A stretch of 64,000 bases of DNA, from NCBI GenBank assembly GCA_033725935.1, contig MU867072.1, positions 310,001-374,000 of the forward strand, written 5' to 3'. Position numbers and translations under genes: made by a program. Within the stretch, counting starts at the first letter, position 1, and each line of letters opens with the position of its first letter. The notes beneath the pieces were generated by a model, which saw only the letters and a program-made list of their open reading frames with translations, did not search any database and had not been told where the DNA came from. This document shows, in pieces, positions 47,234-60,900 of the stretch. The stretch is from Cladorrhinum sp. PSN259 (lineage: Eukaryota; Ascomycota; Sordariomycetes; Sordariales; Podosporaceae).

Positions 47234-49560
47234 TCACTCTTTAACTCGCGAACCCTCACTCTTCTTGTCCACAGCCACAGCAACAGCAGTACCAAAACCA
47301 GGTGATGATATCTTTCCTTCTTCCCCTCCTCCTCCTCCTTGTACTCCTCTCGCGGGGGCCACCTCCTCCCCATCACTACTCCCAACCCTAACACCCTCAA
47401 CCTCATCGCTCCTAACCCTCCTAAGCGCCAACATGTCCTTCCGTCCAAAACATCCCAGCAAAAGCGGCAACGGAACAGCCACGAGCGCCATAACAGCACT
47501 AAATATCAACGCATTCCTCATATCACCATCATCCTCTTTTAACGCGCCGGAAATGATAATGAAAATGCCGCCGAGGACTTGTCCGCCACTCCAGGCCAAC
47601 GTCGACGTAACCTCGGGACTGACAGGGTGCGTCAACTCAACAAGGTACTCCACCACAACAGGCACAAGACTAAAACAGGCCGCGCCTAATATGGCCATTA
47701 CAATGTAAGGGCCCGCCAGAGTTTTGGTCTCAGGCATGAATATGAAGACGAGGTACGACAATCCTATCAGCGGTACCGCGAGTCGCACACCGAGTAAGTA
47801 CGCCTTGTACTTGTCTATCAGCGGCGAAGTAACCGCGGACGTGACCAGTCCCACAACGATCAAGATGGCGCCCGCTATGCCTGCTTCTTCTTCCGTGTAC
47901 CCGTGCGGCAAGAGGATCTGGTTGAGCAAAGAAGAAATAGAGTTGAACAGGCCGACGTAAATAGCGAACGGGATGAATAACAGGAAAAACTCGGGACACT
48001 TGAGGAGGACTGACGCTGACTCTTTGAGAGAGAGTTTCGTCGTGACTGAAGATGGAGAGCATGGCGTTGGGGGACGGGCCGGAATAAAGAAGGACGGGAT
48101 TGATGATACGGTTGACTGATGATATACACTTAGTTTAATGGGAAACAATGTAACGCTAAGGGGTTTATTGGGAACCTACAATTATAGAGACATAAAGAAC
48201 CATGTGGGAGACATCAGATGCCTTGCTGACCCAAAAGGGGATGATGAGTTGTCCCACAGCCGCTCCAAAGGGGTTCGCGAGAGACGAAAGTGCCGTGGCA
48301 GCTACGCGCCCGCGATTGGTGAACCACAGGTCAGAGTAGCGAGACGGAGCGGCGAGCACAAACGGCTGGGCAAGACCGCACAGTATCTGTCCAAACATGA
48401 CAAGGCCAAAGTTGCCGCCCGAGGAGGAATGACAGCCAGCATAGCGGACCCAGTTGCCGATGAGAATAAGAGCTGCCGCGGTGACAATGGAGTGTTTGGG
48501 ACCTAGATGCAGAACGTAGATGACCAGGGGGGAGATGAAGGTGAAGGCGAAGAGAAAGGCGGTGCTGAGCCAGTTCACTATCGTCTCGGAGGTGTTGAAG
48601 TATTCCGCCGCATAATTTGCAACAGGGGAGAACGTAAGCCACTAAGAAAGAAAAGAAGATATTAGATGATCTGTTTCATGAAACAGTGTTTTCTTTTGTT
48701 TCCTGTGTATATGATCCCTTCCCCTCCCGCTGAACCGGCAATTGTTGGATCTGGTACGCGGGCGTACCGGACCGTTGGGTTGTTCGCTGGCTGCTGCATG
48801 AACCAGAGCCCCGGGTCAGGAGGACCAAGATCTCCATAATCCAATGAAATCGTCCATATCAAGCCCAAAGAAACAATCGAAACAAAGCCTTCTTGGTCTG
48901 CGCTTTCTGTGTTTCGTATCGAGGCATTCCATGTCCGTGGTGATGGGCCGGGTCTCGGTCAATCCACACCACGAACCAAACGGACGCGCCACGATCCTTT
49001 ACCAACGCCATCAAACATAAAGAGGAGAGAGTAGATATTAGAAGAAGAAGAAGAAAAAAAGGGGTAAATCTTACATCCCAACTGACGACAATATTCAGCA
49101 GCGTTAATTGCACCAACCCAAACCATCTGCGCTTGTACACCTTGTACTCAATTGCGGCGGCCCCCGCGAGACCATCCTCACCACCCGCCCGAGCACCCAT
49201 GATGTTGGGGTGGCCAGCGCCTCCGTCGGCGCGATGATGCGCCGATGCAGAGAAATAGTGCGGCGCTGCGGAAGCACTCGACTGCCTCTCATGCATCTCA
49301 ATTTGGATCATCTCGTCTGAATTACCGCGTTTTGCCGCTGTCAGCGCTGCAGCTGTCGCTTCTGTGTTACCACCACCAGCGCTTGAACCCTTAATTACCC
49401 CGGCGTCCTTTTTCTCGTCTTTCATCGTCTTAGTAGTCATCGCATTATCAACACCGCTCTGGAATTCGCCGGTCTCTAGGTCGCTTTCGCTGTCGCTTAA
49501 TAAGTCGCGTGTTGCCCTTTTCTTTTCATCCCGGTCGAATTCTTTGAGTTCCTCGCTCAT
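47234..49560 (-). CDS. MFS transporter, FLVCR-like
   Basis: Exons from the 5' end are 49560-49075, 48641-48180 and 48115-47234; the protein is 609 aa. The first intron is unusually long (433 nt), the second 64 nt. A hydrophilic N-terminus of about 140 residues (acidic, then Ala/Gly/His-rich) precedes [15 protein letters not shown], which resembles the start of the FLVCR family (haem/choline transport in animals). [15 protein letters not shown] follows directly after the first intron. About 12 membrane segments can be traced, with a cytoplasmic loop at [14 protein letters not shown] and a Gly/Glu-rich C-terminus. The substrate in fungi is unknown. The join W-D/W-L and the ISII/STVSS join both keep phase 0. 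Confidence 0.82.
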
Positions 49561-52059
49561 CTCGGGAGAGAAGAGAAAACCAAATGGGCGGCCTGGCCGG
49601 TTCAAAATAAAAGAGACGGACCGGACTTTTGAACCTGGAAGGAAGGAAGATCTTGGCTGTGGTGTTGGCCCTTCACAAAGCTGGATGCAATTTCCCCAAT
49701 CACCCAATGATGGTCTTTCCCAGCGGAATTCCAGGTCTGTATTTACCGTTCCCGGTCACAACTTCTCCTGCCTGCACCCGACAAGGCGGGACTTCTCTTC
49801 CGGGCAAAGAGCGAAACCTTCCAACCGATTTGTAAGGGGCGTTTTGTGCAGCAAAAATGCAAAAGATGGGGGAAGGAAGAGGAGGGGGAGGGAAAGCTAC
49901 GCATAGTCGTTTGTAATGTTGATTGATCATCTCTCAAGGGCGCATTCCTCGGAGTCTTGGGAACTTGGCTGAACACCAAGACATCTAATCGATAGTCTAG
50001 GTTCTTGGCATCCCATAGAGACACACACATTCTAGACTAGGCTCTTTGTTCTCTGCGTGTCCGCGTACCCTTGGGGTTCTTCCCCGCAGCATTGATGGCG
50101 ACCGAGAGTGACATTGTCCTCGGCCGATGCCACCCAGGTGACCGTCACCACCAAGAGGGGCACGAGGGTAGGGTAGACGGCGGAATTGCCACTTTGAAAA
50201 TCGCATGTGGCCCGGTTATCTAGATCGCACACGGCAGGTATCCAAGATACAGAAGCCATGTCATGGCCACTCCATATCTGCGCGGAACTTACCACTCAGT
50301 GCGCATCGACCCTTTTGATAAAGTATCCTTGTTATCAGAGGAGATTATATATTGCAGAGAGGAAAAGCAAATGATGCAACATCTTCCCCAGGTTGCTTTA
50401 AACCAAGCAGCTATGTATGAAGCACACGCTGGATTTTTGAGTCTGAAGACTTTCAGCAGCTTACCTTATCTTTCTATACATGTATATTTTCTCACTGGTA
50501 ACTGTTGCCTTCTTTCCTTCCGTTTTGCTGTCCGCTTGTTTTCCTCTGTTTTGACAGGAAAACCAGTCCATGTTTTCCTATGCAGAGAAGCTTTCATGTT
50601 GCGATTGGACCACCTACAAAGCTAGGTGACGGGCGCACCTATCAGGTAGATAGGTTATGGAAAGTAAGATCTATGCTTATTTGGTGTAAATCATCAAGTA
50701 GATACTCGTGTGTCGTTACACAATTTGTCAACACACGTCTTACAATTCTTACATTACGCAACGTCACCTCTCGGTGCCTACCAAAGATTTTTTTTTTTAA
50801 AAAAAAAAATCACTTGACATTTGAGAAGGTAAAAAAACCCCCACGTCAGACCAGCTTAGCTGAGCAACACAAAACAGGAGGGGGGCTTATGCGGTTACAC
50901 AACTTTTTAGCATCCGTTACACAGCATGTGCTTCTATACACAATAGTAGGGTGTGGCATTGCGTCAAGCAGTGAAGCAAGGGTGTTGTGCGAACGGTAGG
51001 GTGGTAGCGGTTGTTGGGGATGTGTGTCATTGCCATGCGGCCTTTTTCTCGCTTTCTTGTTAGGCGGCTTTCCGTTGGTGATGATCGGTCCTGGATGGGG
51101 ATGTGTATCGGATAGTTGTCTGCGGGCATGAATCCGAAGGGGTAATGGGACGGGATCGAGGGCGGCCTCCGACTCCAAGGTCAAGAAACCAAAGAACTTG
51201 GAAGAGAAACGCCTCAGAGTTGCATGAACAGTTCGATGATGCGCATGTAGCTGTTCAGTAAGTCTGACACTGCATATGCGTGCCTTGGTGGAAGCCCTGT
51301 TCACGACTCCTTTTGGTGTGGTGATGATTTCTGAGCCAACCAACATTATCCCGAGGATCCGGGCGTACAGAAGGGGACTTGAAAACAACTACATTAGAGT
51401 ATTCTCGAATATTCATGTTCAGTGATGGCATCTCAAGAAGAAATAGGGCGGGCGGCAGCGAGGTTGCTAGAGGCTGGGGTGATGATGTTAATATAAGCAA
51501 CCTTGGTGCCGGGAGTTCGTCAGTGCCCAAACAAGGGAGTACCTTGCGAGGAGCGGTTCATAGCTCCGGCAGCTAGGGAGCTTGGGAGCTTGGGCACAGT
51601 TCGACCGCCTAACAGGGAACTAGCCAGTCATGATGCCAAAAACAAGGCTTCTTTCGTTTCTCAAGCTCCAAGTAATTTTTTCGTGAGGCGTAAGTTGTGT
51701 GTGAAGAATGTTTTGGGAGGTGTATGATACAAGAAGCTTGGAGTCTGTGGCATCCCAACTCCTATATTCAGTTACAGGTGGCCGCCTCTGTTTTCCTATC
51801 CTGCTAGCAATTTTAATCTTGCCCCCTCTCTTCCTCAACGACAAAGAAAAAAGGTCAGTCACAGTTTCCCTCTTTTCTATTTGTCTATTCGCAGAAACAA
51901 CCGATCCGTCTAAAAAGCCATTGTGCGTGCGTACATGCCAGCCGTTAGCGAGGAAATGCAACCAGTGGCATGTTTACCAAGGGAAATAGTTCTTGACTCC
52001 CGTTTGCCGAAGGGTCAGATATAACGAGAGGGCCGTCGTAATCGTTTGGGTTTGTTGAT
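49561..52059. other. intergenic, upstream of the transporter and downstream of QCR6
   Basis: About 2.5 kb without a supportable gene. It holds a perfect T11A11 palindrome (50787-50810). The left part is the likely promoter of the transporter gene, the right part the 3' region of QCR6. Confidence 0.45.
50787..50810. repeat. perfect A-T11-A11-T palindrome
   Basis: Eleven T are followed immediately by eleven A, with flanking A and T completing a 24-bp palindrome. Transcribed on either strand it could act as a poly-U/A hairpin. Confidence 0.9.
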
Positions 52060-52981
52060 TTATTTGAGGACGGACCAGAGCTTGGGGGCGGCGCAGGCGG
52101 TCGCGCAGTGAGCGAGGTGGAAGACTGCAATATTTAAAACAATCACGTTAGTGGAACCAAACCATCGGAAAGGGGGAATAGATTACACGTACACTCCTCA
52201 ACGCAGTCCTCCTTCGCAGCACCCTCGGCGGCACCGGTAACGCGCTCAACGCACTCATCGAAGTGATGCTTGGCAGGGGCGCACTGCTTGGAGTTGCGGC
52301 ACTCTGTACATCAAAAAAAATCCCAGCGTCAGCGTAGTTCTCTTCGTAGATGTGTCATTGAGTGATCGAGTTGTTTGATCATTTCCGGCGAGCCCACGCC
52401 TGGCCGCTCAGGGCGCAGAGGGAGGCCGCAGCATGCCAGACCTCCTCCTCTTCAGCAACGGCGGCATGATCTTGGTGAAGCCGGGCGACGGGAATGGTGG
52501 CAGCAGCAGTGAACACACCTTCCTCGAGGGTCTCCTTGGGATCAACAAGCTCCTCCTCCTCCTCCTCTTCCTCCTCTTCTTCCTCCTCCTCCTCCTCAGC
52601 AGCCTCCTCCTCGGCGGCGGGCTCCTCAGCAGCGGCCTCGGTAGTCTCGTTCTCCTCCTTGGTGGTCTCAGCGGTTACTACCTCGGTCTAAATGATGAAT
52701 TACGTCAGTAGCTGCTGCTTGTTGGATGATGTGATGTGGCAGTAGCAAGCAGTAGAACTCTCCCAAGCCGCTTGAGTGAGACAGAAAGCTTCTCTCAGCC
52801 CAAGCTCATCTCTCATGGCATCATCTTGGACCAGATAAGGCGCTTGGGCAGCTTTGGTGGAGGTTGAGGAGGGGAAGGAAAGAACGCATACCGAATCCTG
52901 CGCAACAGGGGCCTCGGCCTCGGCCACCGCCCAGGGGGTGGCAGCATCGAGGAGGTCGGTGACGGTGTCCCAGAAACCCAT
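52060..52981 (-). CDS. qcr6: ubiquinol-cytochrome c reductase subunit 6 (complex III hinge protein)
   Basis: Exons from the 5' end are 52981-52892, 52687-52519, 52303-52193 and 52124-52060; the protein is 144 aa. After a short N-terminus comes a long acidic tract (a run of about 14 Glu, from GAG/GAA repeats), then the hinge-protein domain LVDPKETLEEECRNSKQC, KHHFDECVERV, DCVEEFFHLAHCATAC and the closing APKLWSVLK. The Cys pattern forms the paired disulphides of this family. QCR6 sits on the intermembrane-space side of complex III and helps cytochrome c dock through its acidic tail. The length and terminal helix fit the family. The last intron uses GTACGT, phase 1, and restores EEFFHLAHC. Confidence 0.92.
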
Positions 52982-54092
52982 TGTGATCGGCCGGGGCGGC
53001 GAGGTGTGTGTATGGCGAGTATCGCGGGTACCTGAATACCTGATCGGGGTGTGCTTCAGCAGTCGTCAGTCGCGCGACGTTGGAGCTCGCAAAAATCCCG
53101 TCGTAGCGAAAACCGTCCGGCCATCCAATTGGGAGATTGTGATTGGCTGGTCTGCCGATTGCCCGACCTCCGGCTGCTTCCGCAGGTCACGTGTCGGTAG
53201 GGCCCCTCCATGCAGTGTGCTCTTACTGCAAGTGGCTCATCAGTGGCTCAGTGACCCTCTCGACACTGCAGTGTGAATTTTAAATGTCAAGGTATTTTTT
53301 TATTTTTATTTTTTCTCTTTTCATTTTTACTTTACCGAAGTGGGCAGCGGTTTCTCTGCCCTGGACAAGTGTCAGACCATATCATTATGCATCCAACTGC
53401 CAACCGACCCATGATCCGATGAACTAGTTGCTTCGGATAATCAAGAGCGAGTCGACGGCGCAGTATACCCCATGTAATGATGATGATGATGACGATGATG
53501 ATAATGCCTTGCGAGGCCCAAGTTGCTCTGACCTAATAAGTTTCATTGCGTGCATTACGCGCAGAATGCAGCCGAAAGTCATCAAATAGTAGTCAAGATG
53601 TATTCATAGTTATCATGTCACACGACACCATGTCCAAGGAGTAAGCGACCGATTTTGAGATTTGCGACATCCACCAAGCACACGTCTACCTACACCCACT
53701 TTCATAGCCGCACCCACATATGCCCACTTACTGGACACACCGCAAAAATAAAAAGGCAACAACCCCCCCTATCCTCTGCCTAGAATATCCCCATCCGACA
53801 TACTAGGTACCCCATGAACCCCAAAACCGAACCCCCATCGACATGACTGAAACCCAATTTCAAAGAAAACCGCTCATCGTGTCCGTAAAACTGCCCATGT
53901 CCACTAAGTAACAACAAGACCAATACCAACGGCCAGATGAGAAATAATGCAGGGGCGACTCGCTTTTGGTGCAAAAGAGAGACTAGGAAAAGAAAGTAAT
54001 AAGAATCAACCAGTAACGCAACAATAGCCCAAACTCATGCTTTCATACAACAAAAAAGTGAATTCATGGATAAATTCCTCAATCTCCCTCCA
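52982..54092. other. intergenic, QCR6 promoter and downstream region of the GRAM gene
   Basis: About 1.1 kb with no gene. An ATG/GAT trinucleotide repeat lies at about 53477-53506. The bases nearest 52.98 kb are the presumed QCR6 promoter. Confidence 0.45.
53477..53506. repeat. ATG trinucleotide microsatellite
   Basis: About ten ATG units with one or two substitutions, in non-coding DNA. Confidence 0.85.
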
Positions 54093-54996
54093 TCACTGTC
54101 GTTCGGCCTCCTCCCTCATGCGCTGTTCATACTGTATCGAAATGGCCTGGGTCTGTGCCTCGACGTAGTCCGGGGGTGGCTCATCCGGGGTCGGCTGAGG
54201 CGCTTGAGACTGCTGCTGGTGCTGTTGCTGCTGCTGGGTTTCACCAGCGCCCGCCGGTGCGTTGCCGGATGGACCGGAAGATGGTTCAGGGGCGTTGTCT
54301 TCATAGGGCGGCGGGGGCTCCAGGTTTTGGCCAGGTCTCAGCCCCAACTCCTGAGCCTGAACCAGACGCTCTTTGAGCCACTCATACTTTTGCTGGAACT
54401 CGCTGTGGCCCCCATCCTTGAAGGTAAACTTGACTTCGACCCGGGGAATGTGCATGGGAATGCCTCCGCCAGGAACAGGCCTAACAGTGCCGAGCCAGGT
54501 CCATGGGCCGAGCCATGACGATTGGGCATGCGTGTCGGTGAAATTCAAGGCCGGGGCAAAGAAAGACTTGAAATTCTCGCTTGGCCTCACTGGGAGGTAT
54601 ATCACCTACGGAAAACGCCAAGGTAAGTTATGAACAACAATGGTCGACTACCCACCTTCTTACCCCTGAGGTAGGGGGGGTGGAGGGGAGGGGAAGAAGT
54701 GGGAGCCTCGGAGGAAGGGAAGAGAGCGGTGTAGACGTCTCTATTGTTCTTACCCGCTCGTTCGTAATGTATACTATGCCGAGCTCGTTCTTGATGTAGA
54801 AGGGGTCGGCGATATTGAGCTCGCGCGGCGTTGAGAGCTCCAGGGCAACGCGGGGCCGAGTTGTGAGAAGGATTTTCTCGCCGGGGATGGGCACAATCTC
54901 CCCGTCACGGGTCAGCATGACCCAGCTATCATCGTCGTCAGGCACCGTGTGCTGCAAAACCATCCATCGATGCTGCTCGGCCAAGGCCTGGTCCAT
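54093..54996 (-). CDS. WBP2-like GRAM-domain protein with PPxY motifs
   Basis: Exons are 54996-54754 and 54605-54093, with a 148-nt phase-0 intron; the protein is 251 aa. The N-terminal two-thirds is a GRAM/PH-like domain (EKILLTTRPRVALEL, GIVYITNERVIYLP, FFAPALNFTDTHAQ). The tail carries two WW-binding sites, PPPPY (178-182) and PPPDY (224-228), separated by a Gln-rich run. In animals WBP2 binds WW domains of Yes-associated and Nedd4-type proteins. In fungi the likely partners are Rsp5-type ubiquitin ligases, which bind PPxY, by inference from the motifs. Its start lies near a gene-free region, so it has its own promoter. Confidence 0.88.
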
Positions 54997-57900
54997 TTTA
55001 TCAAGGAAGAGCAGCTTATGTGGGGCTAGACTCGGAAGTATGAAGAAACAGGCAAGGGAAGTCGGTTTAATGTAGGCTTTTAAGCAAGCGAGAGCGAGGT
55101 GAGGAACGTCATAAGACAGAAAATTGGGTTATGAGGTGCGGAATAGAGAGGGAGAGACCAAGACTTGAAGGGCAGAGTAACCTACTTTATTGACATGATG
55201 AGAAAGCGGATGGTCGGCTGCAGATGGCCCGCCGCCGCCGCAGAGCTGATGGTGTCTTGGGTTCTTGGGTTGTCCCACACACCCGGCTCTCAAGGTACCT
55301 AGGGTAGCCTGGGTACGGTAGGGGGGGACAGAGAAGTGGGATGGAAGGGCCTTCGATGAGGCGTTGCCTCGACAGGGTTTACACACAGTAGCTGCTTTGA
55401 AGGAGGCGCACAAGGCCGAGATCTGGGGACTGCTGACTGTCTGACGGGATGCCGTCTCGTCACGCTCTGGGGGTCCGTAGCCGTGGGATACCGACACGCC
55501 GGAGGTATTTGCTGTGGTATCTGAGGTGGGCCGTGCCGTGTCTGCTGGAGGTACTGGCAGCCTATCTTCCTTTCACACCTCTTGCAGAACGAGCTCCCGT
55601 TGCTGGCGGGATGGGCTGGGGCCGATGCGTCTCTGCAACCCGCACGGGGATCCGGGATCCTGTCAAATGGCCAAACGGACGCTGCGTCTGTTTGTCTATT
55701 CTTGATTCGGGCTGCCAGTGTGATGCCTTATTGCAAGTAGGGCGCCCCCAGACAAAATAAAGTGCGGCTAGGCCGGCTCCGGCGGGGGGAAATGGCTTCT
55801 GGATCCAGCAGGGGCAGTTGGATCCGCAACGACTAAGGCAACGGTTATGTGCTCTGAGCTTCCGCGGGCGATCCGTCCTTGTGCTGTTGCACGATGACTT
55901 GACAGGATAAGAACGACAGCAAAATACGGCTAAAAGGGATATTGAAGGGCGGCGACAAAGTAGAAGCCGTGGCTCTTCCAGTGCCACAGGTACGTAAGTC
56001 GGAGGTAAGGTACTCGCAGAGGTATTCCGTAAATGGTGGAGGGGCAAAAGAGAATGGGACAAGGGTGAAAGCGTGGCATGTGCCCTTGAAGAGCCAAGAC
56101 GGTGGTGGTCGAATTACCTGGGACCCCGCTAACCAGTGTGGGCAGCTTCTGGTGGGCCCTCCAATACCCACAAACGAACCCGGCGTCATCCCAAGATCCT
56201 ACATAGGTACATTACACATTACCACGGGACGGTATTACGCTGAGGGACCCGCGATGATGCCAGTTGCTCAACAGCTTAAAGTTCCAGGTTCCTTCCTGGC
56301 GGCTGCTTATAACAACGCATCATAATGCGGGTTGATGATAAAAATGGAAGCCACGAGGAGCGGAACACATTCCCGTGACGACGGCACACCTCATCATCTG
56401 CGGTTTCTTCTGATTCTCGCAGCTTCCAGCGTCTCCATTTCAGGTCCATCATCCAATCCATCCAACAGCCTCGCATCGTTTTTGCGTACCTGAACCAAGC
56501 CGGCCTGCCTGACCTATCCGGGTGGTCGGCCCTGGTCTTGGGAGATGCACAAGTCCCTTGCCTCTTCCACGAACAGTTGTTATGCTGCTGCATGCTGCAA
56601 GCAGCCTGCATGGTCCTCAATCCATCAATGGAAGACACCCCCCTTGTCCAGCTGCACGGTCATCAAACCTACCTCTATCTGACTCCTTCTACGAACACAT
56701 ACATATGTGTACACACCTGTGGCAACAAACAGGATCTTTGGCAAGCAGTCCACGTTGGACATGCTCGGCGACACTCGCACTTTGGCACGTTGAGTACCCC
56801 CAACTCTGGTGGCACACATTATCAGCCTCCTAGGCACACACCCGCGGGGGCGGCGCTCAGAGATGGGCGATGCGGGGTGCGGGTGACGCAGGTTTCCCAC
56901 GCGCAGAGCTGCAGCATACCGATCCGGACTGCTGTCCGCCACGCTTCTTCGAGTCTTGGATTACGTCTTGTTGCCGGGTCCCGCCCGGTGAGCAGCGAGA
57001 CAGTTGTCAGCAAGGTCTTGGTCGGACTGTGACTTTTAAAAATGATCTGACTGGGAGGAAGACGCAATCAATGTTGGGGGGACGCTGGGGAATTTCCATC
57101 ATCCAAGCATGAGGTAGCAGCGAGAGGATCTTGTCATGGGGGGACCCCCTTGTCATCGACTTAGGGCTAGCATGGGCCACATACGCCAAGCAATCGTATC
57201 CAACCAGCCGGCATCGACCATCCTCGCCTCACCACCCATCACTGGACACGACCTTCACCGAGAATCAGGGGCAGCAGGGCACTTTCCCGAACCGTCCAAG
57301 CTTTCTCCAACTCCAATTGAAAACACACCGCCAATGAAACCGGAACCACGAGGAGCACGGAGTGACGTCTTTGAGCTTAGGTCGCGCCGTTTTCCTGAGC
57401 ACAAACCTCGGATCTCGCCCGCGGCGGTAGTCAGATTTCCGCTATCAGGAGCAAGGATGCTCCTGATTGAGCAACCCTCAAACAACGCCGATAAAGTGAG
57501 ACAAAAAGAGCCGACCCGTCAAGTGCCGGGCCAGGCTGCCGGGATTTCGCTTTATCCCCATATGGGGCCCCTTGCCCTGGCCCTTACTTGGCTGCTGGTA
57601 ACCTGACCGTTGATGGCTGCATCAGAAGCTCATCCGTTGATCACAACTGTCTGGTAATGTACTACAGTCGATCAGGTAAATCCGGCCCCGGGAAATATTT
57701 TGCTCGTTGCCTCATCCTTTGGGTTCTTACGCCAACTTTCACCACAACCATCAACTCAACTCTTTGACCTTAGTAGAACCCTTACCGCTTCGTTCTCTTG
57801 GATTTCATACCCGTGTACGGTTAGGGCACGCAGTGAGCTGCTGGCGCCCTTGCATTATGTTGTTGCACAATCTCGGCCACTCTAGCTTCGTCTAGTCTTT

Positions 57901-60900
57901 TCGGAGTATTCCAATGGTCCGTCCAAGGCCAGATCCCCGGTAGTTCCCCTGATCTCGAAGTGGAAGGAGGCTTTGCCTGGATCGGTCTACGAAGCTGTCT
58001 GGTATCGAGAAGTGGTGATCTGTATGCAAGATCATCGGACACACCGGACTCTTACTTCATTCACAAGGCCAGTCATGTCTCATAATTGCCATGTGAGGTT
58101 TCTTATCTGCCATTCCAACTCGTAATGTTGATACTTCTAGGTAGCCAAACCGCAATCACTCAAGTGAGTCTAGTATAGATTGACCGGTAAATCCGTAAAC
58201 CCCTTTGTTGTTCGTCAGCCGGCTGCTTCTGCAGGACCTAACGTTTCTGCAACCACATCGTTTGGTGTTAGAATACCTAGGGCAGTACTTGGGTTCTCCC
58301 GAACCCTAAACGGCGTGGCCGGTACTTCTAGAGTCGATCAGCTCTGCTACTCACGGAAAGTCGGTAAGGAGTCTTCGACAATCTCCTCGCCTCTCCTCAA
58401 GCCCAGATACGTCGTTCTACCGCTCCACCTCTGCCGGAAGAAGAATCGTGTGCCCCATTAAGGGTTTGACATTCATGCTGTGGCCAAGTTTGTTCATTCC
58501 TTCAGTGCTATTCGGGCCTGATCTTCAAAGCGCCTCATCTTAAAGTGGTCAAGGGAGGGATCCCTGTACATGTACCTGGGTCGATACACCTACCTGCCAA
58601 CAACGGTATCTCAAGGACCCGTCATCGGCCGGGGAGGAGCTGTTCTCACAGGCAAACACGTACGGAAGATGCCGCGCTCAAGATTTGCTTACATGAGGGG
58701 TGCACAAACGAACGGCGGAGAACTATTTCGCTACGGCCAACATCGATCACCCAATCTCCTCGGAGTTACAGACTATCAATCCGTTCGCAATGTATAATTC
58801 GAGACTGTCAAGGTTGGCAGAGTCAAAAGTCATACGTCAATGAAACAGCATGGGAATGCCCAAAAAGACAGTGGGGGGTTCTTTCGCCTGTGAATCGATC
58901 CTCCGGAACTCTTCCCCGCAACTCGTGCTGGATAATCATGGGTTCAGGGTACTGTGGGGGCAGCCTACGGGCAAGATAGTACGAAGTTGGCCTCGCACCA
59001 GGCCCTAAGCTAAAAGCCGAATGGAAGGAGGGCCGTCCGGTGTCATTTCCTTGATCAAGAAGAGTTGTTGGATCAGGGTATGTTGCCCGAAATGATCCCC
59101 GGTCAAGAGCTGGTCCGTCAATATTCTGACGCACCCTCCCCCCATCCTAGTCCTCCAAGACCCTCCGCAGAAGCAGTGGCCTAGCTTGCAGCTGACAAAA
59201 GGGGCCGTTTCTCCGGCCGTTTCTCCGGCCGCTGCTCTCAAGTCTTGCCAAGACAACAATGGTACATACCTGCGGTCAACAGAGCAATAACTACCTATAG
59301 TCCTGCATTGGGTTGCCACAACGATGGCAGGGGTTGGTGTAGAGTAGCCAGAAGCACCCTTCCCAGTTCAGGCTCGAGATCTCGGAGTGGCCGATGCAGG
59401 ACTTTCGCATGACTTTTGCTGCTTGGGCCGGCCAGACGCTCAGTGTGACTGCAATAACTGTGGTCTAGGGGGGCCTATTGAGCTCGGAGAACGGAGTCCA
59501 CACTCCGCGTCCTGTCTTTTGCGTACTCAAACTTATACGGAGATTGCTCATAGCGAGAAATGAGGGGTTCAGTGCTCACTCACTGAGCATGTCCCGGTGG
59601 CGGCGACTTGGCCCAGCCGGTCGTCAAGATTCGTCGGTTAGGGCCTGACTACACAAGTTTTGCTGGGCTGCCCTAACGCAAAGGATGAATGCCACAGCAT
59701 AGGACATATCATTATACTCAAGTAGATGCCGGTCAGAATTAATCTGTGTCTTTGATCCTTTTCGGGTTTCACCGAAGAAACACGACATAAAGCAATAGCA
59801 CAAGCACCGACGCACGACTGAAACTACGAGATGATACGAAGGGCTGAGAGACGGCAAATTTCAAAGAGAGTACCACATAAACGCAACGGGAACTGAAAAA
59901 TTACGGTCATTGCTTTTGTTGAAAGAAAAAGAAATTTGATTTGTTGTTTCCATTTCATAATCGTTACAGTCATAACTAGCATTAACCCACACACAGCAAG
60001 CACCCCACGACACGCACTCCTTCCATCCATCGACTGTTCCTCCGCCCCAACGGGATGTTCCTACAAACCGACCAATCGCCTGATACACACCCGCAATGAC
60101 AACAAGAAACGCATACATGCCGCCGCTATCCCATCCATCTGCCTCAAACTTTATCCAGCCGCCGACTAACAAGGTGGGCGCGAGGTGGCCACGACAACCT
60201 GACCCAGCATGAAAAGCAGGCGTGCGTGTATGTGCGTGTGTGTACATATGTACAAGTAAAATGAGTGAAAAGAAGAAAAGAAAAAAAGAGAAACCGATGA
60301 TACCTCAATAGTCATGCAATTTTCTGACTCTCTTAATCTTTTCTGGCATCCCCTTCTTCCGACTGTCTCACTCGCCATCATTCGACTCTCCAGTACCGTG
60401 TTTTACTCGTATCCGGTAGAACGGAAACGACGGGAGGGCAGGGGGCGGGTAAGACCCAGGATTTTGGTTATTACCCACTTGCTGAAGTCGCCACCGCATC
60501 AGATTCGCCGAAATTGAGTTTCAAATACTGTTTGTCATGGCTGTCGAAGCGGTAACTCCCGTCTGATGTGTTCATATATCCGCTCTTTTCCATCCGAGCT
60601 GTGCTGTATCGTATCCCCCTCGGGTGCCTTCCAATCGCCAGCAGGAACAACTAATATTAGCAAGATCGTACATCGTCGAGTAGGAACGGTTCCTCCTAAT
60701 ACCCGCGTCGATACCGTTTCCCCACACGAGATTTCCGACAAGCATACTGCTTAAGCCAATGAGGCAGAACCACGACTCGTCGAGGCAGAGAAGTGCCCGA
60801 ACGAATAGTGGGACGGCACAGCGTTCGATGGCGAGGACAATATGCCGAGACAGAGAGAGGAGGTGGAGAGATTGAAAATATGAGTCGAGTTGGGTGCCGT

